This document shows positions 57,625 to 64,000 of a DNA stretch of 64,000 bases, piece by piece (position 1 is the first letter of the stretch; each line of letters starts with the position of its first letter). Under the pieces are notes generated by a model. That model did no database searches. It worked only from the letters and a program-made list of their open reading frames with translations, and was not told where the DNA came from. Origin of the DNA: Emiliania huxleyi CCMP1516 (taxonomy: Eukaryota > Haptophyta > Isochrysidales > Noelaerhabdaceae); assembly GCF_000372725.1 (NCBI RefSeq), contig NW_005200738.1, forward strand, positions 44,406-108,405, read 5' to 3'. Position numbers and translations under genes: made by a program.

Positions 57625-57961
57625 ATGGCCAGGCTTCGCGAGAAGAGATCCTTCCTCCTCCAAGCGATGCCCTTCATGTTCCTCATGGCCGCCGGCTCGT
57701 GGGGCCTCAGCCGCTTCCTCCGACTGCCGACGCAAGTCAAAGACGACCGTGCGCGGCGCCGCAAGCAGGGGCGCGCCAAGTTTGACCTGCAGCAGGAGCA
57801 CGAGGCGCGCCAGCATGTCGCCCGCAGCCACGCAGTTCTGCCGCGCCAACCACCGCGCCTGCGCGCCTCGGTCGCAGGCGCTCCTCGCACAAGTCCAGGA
57901 CGACTACGAGAATGTACGCGTGCCTGGTCCCCGCAACCCGAACCGCAAGCCCGCGGATTGA
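57625..57961 (+). CDS. COX16: COX16-like cytochrome c oxidase assembly factor
   Basis: Exons 57625-57804 and 57878-57961 (73-bp intron, GC donor GAG|GCGCGC, acceptor GCAG), 87 residues. SFLLQAMPFMFLMAAGSWGL is the single TM helix with the PF..L.ggs.gl pattern; then RLPTQVKDDRARRRKQGRAK, DLQQEHE, and after the intron QDDYENVRVPGPRN, the COX16 C-terminal D.wen.RvprP block. COX16 sits in the inner membrane and helps insert copper into COX2/COX1 during complex IV assembly. An AGGCGC repeat spans both splice junctions. Confidence 0.82.
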
Positions 57962-58630
57962 CCGGAGCGGGGATCGCATGAGACGGCACAATCGATCGCA
58001 TCGCCCTGCGGCTCCCGCTTGCCGGCCGCACCACGCGTGCACTAGATTTTCCAGGCGGAGGCGCGCTACCTTCCGCACCCTGGCCAGGCAGCGCAGGCAT
58101 ACAGGTCGCACGCAGGCGCGGCGGAACGCGGAGAAGCAGTGCACGCCTCTGCGAGCAGGCGCGACCGACCGCAGCCCCGCTATCGCGACCCTTCGCGTCC
58201 CTCACACGCCAGAGTGCTCTGCGACGTGCGCACACCGTGTCCTCTGTGATGACTGTCGTGTCGCGTGCGGGTGTTATTGCCGGCGTTGCGTGAGAGCGGT
58301 GTCCCCCCTGTATCCTCTGGCCCTGCTGCTTTTTATTTGGAGCTCTTAGCGGACTTCGTTTGCCAAGGGGGCCGGCCACGCGCGAGACCGAGACGCCATG
58401 CCCGCGAGAGCGGCGCCCGGACACCGGGGCCGCGCGCGAGTCGCGCGCGTCGCGGTCGTTTTGGCTTTTTGGACGGCTTTTTTGGATTCTCCCGCCTTCC
58501 ACCCCTCTGTTGGATGTTTTTTTGTGCGCGAGCCTCTGAGGCTCTGTCTTTCGCTCATCAGTCATCTCCGTCGTGTACTGCTCTACCCCACGTTACGTAA
58601 ACATCGCGAGCGCTCCACACCGTACAAATC
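57962..58630. other. Intergenic
   Basis: No convincing frame; T-rich runs around 58325-58345 and 58460-58530. Confidence 0.4.
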
Positions 58631-60009
58631 TCAGCACGCGGCGGGCGTGGCGAGGGTCGTGGCGTAAGCGCAAGTGGATCGCTCGCTCACTGGCCCGAGC
58701 TTCTCGCTCTCCGCGCACTCGAACGTGATGCGGACCGACCGCTTCGGGCCGGCGCCGCACTTGTCCCCTCCGCGCAGCACACCCACGGCGCCGGCGGTCT
58801 CCCAAGCCCACTCCCGCCCGAGGGAGAAGGCAGCTTTCCCCTTGCCTCTCCCGCGCTGGGTCGCGCGGCTGTAGAGGCAGACCTCGTACTCGTACTCGCC
58901 GCCGGCGACCTGCGAGCGAAGGGGAGTGCGAGAGGAGGCTGGGGGGGAGGGGAGGGGAGGGGCAGGCAAGGGGAGGGAGGGGAGCGAGGAGGGGAGGGGC
59001 AAAGCGTCTGGAGGAGTGGGGAGGCCTTGAAACATCGCCCGGAGAGCGCCCCGAAAGCGGTCGCGCCCGCGGCGCGCAGCAGCGACTCGCCGCCCGCCGC
59101 CTCCAGCTGCGAAGGCCGCGCCGCCGCCGCCGCCTCGTACTCCGCCCGCACCCTCGCACCGCGCTGGCGGACGCCACCTCGAGCCGCCTCGGCCGCCCGC
59201 AGCGCCGCGCAAGTGTCGCCGCACGACACACGCCCACTCGGCTCGTCCGAGCCGTCGCAGCAGTCGCACACGCCGTCCTCCACGCGCGAGACCGGAATCG
59301 TCCTAGCCGGGACGTCCGCGGCGCAGCGGAACCGCGCGCCGCTTCCTCCCCTCCCCGCCCCGGCGCAAGCAGACGTCGCGGGCTCGTCGGACCCGTCGGC
59401 GCAGTCGCAGTAGTCGTCGTTGCGCCGCTCGCGCGGGAGCGGCACCCGCCCGCCTCCCGTCGTCAGCACACACTCAAGCGCACCCGCCGCAGCAGCACCC
59501 ACACCCGCCGCCACCGCGGCCGTCGCCGCCGAGACTGCCGCCACCGTCGCCGACGCCGCCGCCGTCGCCGGCGCCGCCACCGTCGCCGACGCCGCCGCCG
59601 TCTCAGCGTGGTCGGCCGGCGGAGAGGGAGCAGGGCGTAGACCCGCGCGGCCGGCGCCGCCCTCGCCCGCCACCAGGTGGCACGAACCACAGGAGAGAGG
59701 GCATGCTTCTCGCATGTAGGCGGGGTCGCGGCCGCAGTCGCCACGGCGTGCCCACGCTTCGCACTCGCCGTGCCCGTCCTCGCACGCCACGCGCGCGGCT
59801 GGCACGTGCAGCCTCCACATGGTGATGCACAGCAGCAGCAGCACCAGAAGCAGCACGCGAAAGACAACCTTGCGTGGTGAGTTGCGGCACTCGAGGAATG
59901 CACGGCGGAGGCCTCGCCGTGCGTTTACGTGGTCCAGAGCCTTGGATCTCAACCACCGGTAGCCACCACGGGACGGGCTGGAAGGGTGGTGGTGGTCGTA
60001 GGGGAGCAT
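58631..60009 (-). CDS. ShKT plus glucosidase-II-beta-like (PRKCSH) type II membrane protein
   Basis: Exons 60009-59026 and 58909-58631 (116-bp intron read as GC-AG, AAG|GCCTCC), 420 residues. A cytosolic N-terminus is followed by one TM helix (VVFRVLLLVLLLLCITMW), a ShKT six-Cys module (CEDGHGECEAWARRGDCG, then CPLSCGSC), and an Ala/Val tract. The GII-beta N-terminal part has two LDLa-like Ca2+ repeats (NDDYCDCADGSDEP; DGVCDCCDGSDEPSG). Exon 2 is the C-terminal mannose-6-phosphate-receptor-like part (YEYEVCLYSRATQ, GPKRSVRITFEC, CAYATTLATPAAC). Canonical GII-beta is soluble with an ER-retention signal; here a membrane anchor, a ShKT domain and no HDEL suggest a Golgi/ER lectin-like variant. 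Cys spacing is intact. Confidence 0.75.
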
Positions 60010-60239
60010 CGGCGAGGCAGCATCACGCACCAGCACAAGCCCGGGCTCGCAGAAAACGAGAAAAGTCAAACCTCACGCAGCGCAGGGCTCCTGCTTTCTT
60101 CTACTCAATCTCTCTCGTTCCCGTCCGACCAGAGACAGACCAGAGAATGCGCGCGCGCGCGCGAGAGAGAGAGAGAGCAGATACAAACAAGAACACAACG
60201 ACGCACTCTCTCACATGATACAAGCGATCCTACACAGCG

Positions 60240-60243
60240 TCGG

Positions 60244-60316
<73 letters not shown>
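60240..60316. repeat. (GA)n microsatellite
   Basis: About 38 GA units, with shorter GA runs at 60165-60175. Seen directly. Confidence 0.95.
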
Positions 60317-60318
<2 letters not shown>

Positions 60319-60774
60319 GCAACGCAAGAAATCAAAGGACGCTCAAGTCGAGGGCTTACCGATCGTCGCCGCGTCTCGCGCTCCCCGGCTCTTCATCTCT
60401 ATTCCCTCGCCGAGCGCGCCGCAGGGGAGCTGCCTCGCAGGCCGCTCGCTTCGTGGGTGCGTCAGCAGCACGTCGTCGTCGAACCAAAGAGGCGCCACCG
60501 GCGCGGTGGCTCGCACTCGCACTCGCCTCAGCGCCGCTCGCCACCTGCGCCAAGTGCCGCCCAGTCACGAGCGGAGCCTCAGGTGCTGCAGCAGCTCGTC
60601 CGCAGCCAAGGGCCAAGGGACCGGGGGAGAAGGGCGGCGGGAGGGCGCGGGGAGCTAGGTGAAGGGTGGCACAAGGTGAGAGCAGCCGACCTGTGGGAGA
60701 CGGGACTCGCAGCCCCTTTTGTGGCCGGAGCAGACGCCTTTGGCGGCGCCTATGACAGCCACCGCAGTCGGGTG

Positions 60775-61437
60775 TCAATGCGCGAGCGCCGCGTACCGTT
60801 GGCGGAGGAACGGTGATTGCGCCGCTGCTGGCGGTAGCGGAGGACGCGCGATGCGGGGTGTTGCAGACCGTGGGACGTCGTGGCTCTGCGGCAAGTCTGC
60901 CGTTGGCTCCTGGAGTAGCTCCGCAAGCCGCTCGTGCCCGTTGGCCAATGCGATGGCATAGGCGGAGGCGGTGTCGGCGCCCGCCGCAACCAGCGCGCTC
61001 GCAACCTTCTCGCACCCCCACGCCGCTGCGGCGTGCAATGCGCTCCGCCCGCGCTCGTCCGTGGCGTCGGGGTCAGCACGCGCGGACAGCAGAGCCTCCA
61101 CGCATCGCAGGTGTCCCCAGCTAGACGCCGCACGCAGCGGAGCTGCCAGCCATTCCACCGCTGGTGGAGCAGCGGCCGACGTGGAGGGGCGCGCCTGCGA
61201 GAGGAGCAGCGACACGGCGTCCGCGTGCCCGTGCAAGGCCGCCAGCTGCAGGGCTCGCCGTGTGTCTGTGCAGCCGGCCCTCAGCAGCAGCTTCTCCAGG
61301 ACATGGGCGTGTCCCCAGCGAGCCGCCAGCACCACAGCAGCGGAGAGCTCGTCGGCAGACGCCGCCGGCAGAAGCTCTGCGACCGCGTCGACTCTTCCAG
61401 CCGCCGCGACGGCGGATAGCGTGGTCGGTATGATTCG
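60775..61437 (-). CDS. Ankyrin-repeat protein fragment
   Basis: The open frame ends at 60775; ~220 residues with at least five ankyrin units (LSAVAAAGRVDAVAELL; VVLAARWGHAHVLEKLLLRA; ALQLAALHGHADAVSLLLSQ; PLRAASSWGHLRCVEALLSA; SALHAAAAWGCEKVASALVA). No in-frame ATG exists at the N-terminal end; a dispersed repeat at 61510-61590 lies across the upstream side, so the 5' end was either spliced from elsewhere or lost by insertion. It would be a protein-interaction module. Confidence 0.6.
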   Translation of the reverse strand, partial: RIIPTTLSAVAAAGRVDAVAELLPAASADELSAAVVLAARWGHAHVLEKLLLRAGCTDTRRALQLAALHGHADAVSLLLSQARPSTSAAAPPAVEWLAAPLRAASSWGHLRCVEALLSARADPDATDERGRSALHAAAAWGCEKVASALVAAGADTASAYAIALANGHERLAELLQEPTADLPQSHDVPRSATPRIARPPLPPAAAQSPFLRQRYAALAH

Positions 61438-61509
61438 CGGTTGCGTCGACGGGCGGCGCGCAACGACAGAACGCGCGTCGAAAGAAGAATTGTGCCGGAT
61501 TCTCCGCGG

Positions 61510-61590
61510 CGCCCGCGGCGGGGGCCCCCGGAGGGACGCTCAACCGCCCCACGCCACGCCGCTTGCGGCGGTCCTATTCCACGCTCGCGG
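61510..61590. repeat. Dispersed repeat, inverted copy of 19655-19725
   Basis: Complement of the GGACCGCCGCAAGCGGCGTG block with flanking GGGGGCCCCCGGAGGGACGC. It sits immediately 5' of the ankyrin frame. Confidence 0.55.
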
Positions 61591-62710
61591 GGGCCAGTTC
61601 TTATTACTTGTTTTCATGGGAATGCGGGGTACTTACTTGCGGCCATGCTATCACGCCTTGCGACAGCCTGTCGGCGCTGCTGACCGTGCCATGCTGCACA
61701 ATTGACCACCTGCATAGCTCGCGGCCTTAGTATCCAGCATTCAGTGACGACCTGATCGTGCGGCCAGTAGGAAGGTGTCCTTCCAACGTGTGCACGCTTC
61801 TGACGCAATGCGCGTCGCCTCGGATCGGCTGCTGGCACTCTCGAGGCTATGCCTACACAGCCTCGCGCGCATGGGCAGTCAAGAGGGACCACGCACCTTC
61901 TCAGGACAGCGCCGGTGCCTCTCTCTTGGACCGGCAAACTTGGTGGTCTCGTCACCAATGTGGGACCAGTGCGGCATCGCGCCATCGACAGCTCTGAACT
62001 GCGCCTCACCACTGACCGGGAAGGCCGCCAAGTGGGCCAGCACCGGTCGCACATTGTGGCAGTAGTCAGCGCGCATGTCTGATAGCTAGAGCAGCAGCAT
62101 CAGGGTCGCAGGGTCGGATCGTGTCAAGCCTCTCGCCCGGCCGGCCGCGTGCAGATACGTCGGCCTGTCTGCTGCGCCTTCGAGTGATCTGTCGGCGGTC
62201 AGTACGACCGATCAGGTCGGAGTTTTCTGATGGTTAGAGGGTCTATCTGTATGTACTCCTCGAGATCTTTCCAAATCTGCCCTCTAATCAACCGTAATCA
62301 TTCGGGAAGTCGGTGCTAGCTGAGACTAGCGGAGCCGGAGCCCCGTTTCCCCGCACTGTTGCGCGGCGCACGGTGCCTCCGGGGGCCCCCGCCTCCCCCC
62401 AGAGGTGACCTTGTTCCCTGCTGCAATCAGCGATCAGCGTGCGCACAGCCGCATTGACCATTGTGCGCTCCCTCGCCCCCGGGGGTGCGCTGAGCCTGAG
62501 GCGTGAGGGTGAGGCATGCTAGGCCGCTGGTGGCGGCGACTGGCGCGCAAAAGGGGTACATGTACACCCCAGAGGAAACTTTTGCGCTGAGATAGGATTC
62601 CTACATGTGCCGAACCGTACATCTACATGCTTGCTTCGCTATGCCTAGTAAGGGCGTTCCTCCTAGAAGCGGCAAGAGGCTTGCGGGCGCGCAGAACGGG
62701 TCAAGCACGC
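61591..62710. other. Gene-free interval
   Basis: Normal to AT-balanced composition, no recognisable gene, tRNA or tandem array seen on either strand. Confidence 0.4.
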
Positions 62711-64000
62711 TCACGCCCTGGCGATGTCTGTGACGTCGACGACCAGCTTCCGCAGCACGGCCGCCGCCTCGAGGTCCGCAGAGGTGGCTGCGTCCATCCC
62801 AATCTCGACGACGGGCGCGGGCTCGCCGGCCACGCGGCCCGCCCTCCCCTCTGGCGGCGGCACGCACTCCTCCCACCGCGGCTCCTTCCACGCAAAGGAG
62901 AGGTCGACAGGGCGGCGCCGACCGCCGGGCGGGTGGGCGAGGGGCCGGCTCGGCCACGCAAAGGAGAGCTCCTCTCGCTCGCTCTCCCGCCCCTCCGCGC
63001 CGCCGCTGCCCGGCCCCTCGCCACAATCAAAGACGACCTCGCCCGCCCGCCCACCCGCCGCCGCCTCCCCCCCCTCCCCGGCCCCGGCCCCGCCCCTCGG
63101 CGCGACAGCCGCGTCGCCAGCGTCCGCCTCCTCCACGGACCACGCGAAGCGGAGCTCGCGCTCGTCCGCCTCGTCCCCCGCCTCGTCCCCCGCCTCGTCC
63201 CCCGCCTCGTCCCCCGCCTCGTCCCCCGCCTCGTCCCCCGCCTCGTCCACGCACCAAGCGAAGCGCAGCTCGCGGCGGCTCCGCTGAGGCTCGCCGCCGC
63301 GCGAGCCGCGCCGAGCCGCCCCCTCAAACCCACTCGCCCGAACCGCACCGCCCGGCCTCTGTCGCCGGCGCAGCGTCGTCGCGCGGCCCGCGGCGTCTGG
63401 CGCGTCGAAGCGCCGCCGCTGCGCCGCCTGCTCAAAGAGGGCGGCCGCAACCTCTGCTGCCGCCTCCGTGGCGCGCTGCGCCGCCTCGGCGGCCGCCAGC
63501 GCCGCCATGGCAGCGGCCGTGACGCCCTCCACGCTGAGGTCGAGTGCGCCCTCGGCTCGACGGCCGGGCGGCGCTCGCTCGAACGGCTGCGACGGGCCGG
63601 CGGCCTCAACGACCCCCTCGAGCGGCTCCTCCTCGAGCGGCGCCTCGGCACAAGCGGGGAGGGGCGCGTCCTGCCGCAAGGGCACGGCGCCGTGCGCCGC
63701 GCCCCCCGCCGACGGCGCGGCGGCCTCGCCGCCGAAAGCCTCGCCTCCGAAGGCGTCCTGCTCGAGCCCGATGGACCCGTCGGGCAGTAGCTGCAGCTCT
63801 CCCGCGCTCCGCGCCGCCTGGGCGCGCTTCGCCTCGACCTCCGCCTCGGCACGCACCACCGCCTCGGAGACGGTGAGCAGCTCGGCCGGGCTCTCCTGCC
63901 ACGCCCGCTGCGTGCCGGCGGCGGCGAGCCCCAACGCGCGGTTGGGCCGGCCCGACTGCCGGTGCGGGAAGAGCAGCCGCGAGGTGGTTGCGCGCCAGCC
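62711..64000 (-). CDS. Unknown Ala/Glu-rich protein with repeated (D/E)L(R/S)FAW motifs (5' end beyond right edge)
   Basis: The frame is open from the right edge to the stop at 62711, 429 residues visible. It starts RATTSRLLFPHRQSGRPNRA, then helical AELLTVSEAVVRAEAEVEAK, low-complexity Ala/Glu/Gly, and four copies of a short motif: RRELRFAWCVDEA, ERELRFAWSVEEAD, REELSFAWPSRP and PVDLSFAWKEPRWEE. Between the first two is a (GDEA)n tract (DNA 63167-63246, 12-bp units). It ends LRKLVVDVTDIARA. No family recognised. The motif spacing suggests multivalent binding to a partner. Confidence 0.55.
   Translation of the reverse strand, partial: GWRATTSRLLFPHRQSGRPNRALGLAAAGTQRAWQESPAELLTVSEAVVRAEAEVEAKRAQAARSAGELQLLPDGSIGLEQDAFGGEAFGGEAAAPSAGGAAHGAVPLRQDAPLPACAEAPLEEEPLEGVVEAAGPSQPFERAPPGRRAEGALDLSVEGVTAAAMAALAAAEAAQRATEAAAEVAAALFEQAAQRRRFDAPDAAGRATTLRRRQRPGGAVRASGFEGAARRGSRGGEPQRSRRELRFAWCVDEAGDEAGDEAGDEAGDEAGDEAGDEADERELRFAWSVEEADAGDAAVAPRGGAGAGEGGEAAAGGRAGEVVFDCGEGPGSGGAEGRESEREELSFAWPSRPLAHPPGGRRRPVDLSFAWKEPRWEECVPPPEGRAGRVAGEPAPVVEIGMDAATSADLEAAAVLRKLVVDVTDIARA
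63167..63246. repeat. 12-bp coding minisatellite
   Basis: About six CCTCGTCCCCCG units encoding (AGDE)n on the minus strand. Confidence 0.9.

Noticed and set aside
56736..58565. 609-codon minus frame across the NDUFB2-like/COX16 region
   Set aside because: Chance open frame in GC-rich DNA; only the ~72-codon part starting at 57332 has protein character.

Overview
This is eukaryotic nuclear DNA, very GC-rich, with short spliceosomal introns (mostly 64-145 bp), Ala/Pro/Gly-rich low-complexity stretches and many dispersed short repeats. The gene set fits a photosynthetic microalga with a plastid of secondary origin. It includes a plastid-type DUF6816 protein with a bipartite-looking leader, a BIN4-like partner of plant/algal topoisomerase VI, a cytochrome b5-fused fatty acid desaturase and a Ser-Pro-rich cell-surface protein. 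A haptophyte is my best guess, from base composition and the mix of GT-AG and GC-AG introns; this is an inference and I cannot name the species.

Layout. 0-7.5 kb: a JmjC/cupin oxygenase (cut by the left edge), a CysRS-like helical-repeat protein, an NTF2/SnoaL-fold protein and BIN4. 7.5-13.7 kb: repeat-rich DNA with retroelement debris, two small inverted-repeat elements and a TIR-domain gene. 13.7-24.2 kb: a CIA30 protein with a J domain nested inside it, two opposed unknown frames, the METTL3 m6A methyltransferase and a HECT ubiquitin ligase. 24.2-32.1 kb: a gene-poor stretch with a tRNA-like sequence, a Rolling-stone-like membrane protein, an ecotin-type protease inhibitor and a probable mobile cassette of unknown proteins. 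32.5-45.3 kb: a dense run with a GT61 glycosyltransferase, LENG1-like, DUS1, a histone-fold factor, a HAD phosphatase, a protein kinase, a PLOD-like glycosyltransferase and a Ser-Pro-rich GDSL/SGNH-like protein. 45.3-52.5 kb: satellites, the DUF6816 plastid gene and the best-preserved retroelement copy. 52.5-64 kb: pyridoxal kinase, a coiled-coil protein, the desaturase, NDUFB2-like and COX16 back to back, a ShKT/glucosidase-II-beta-like membrane protein, an ankyrin fragment and a gene cut by the right edge.

Genes are often arranged head to head with 200-300 bp between start codons: repeat protein/SnoaL, LENG1/DUS1, phosphatase/kinase, PLOD-GT/Ser-Pro-rich protein and NDUFB2-like/COX16. Shared promoters are therefore plausible. 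The last pair would join two respiratory-chain genes, and the PLOD-GT pair joins a glycosyltransferase to a possible secreted substrate. All exon joins below are my own, made from reading frame, family conservation and splice dinucleotides; there is no transcript evidence.
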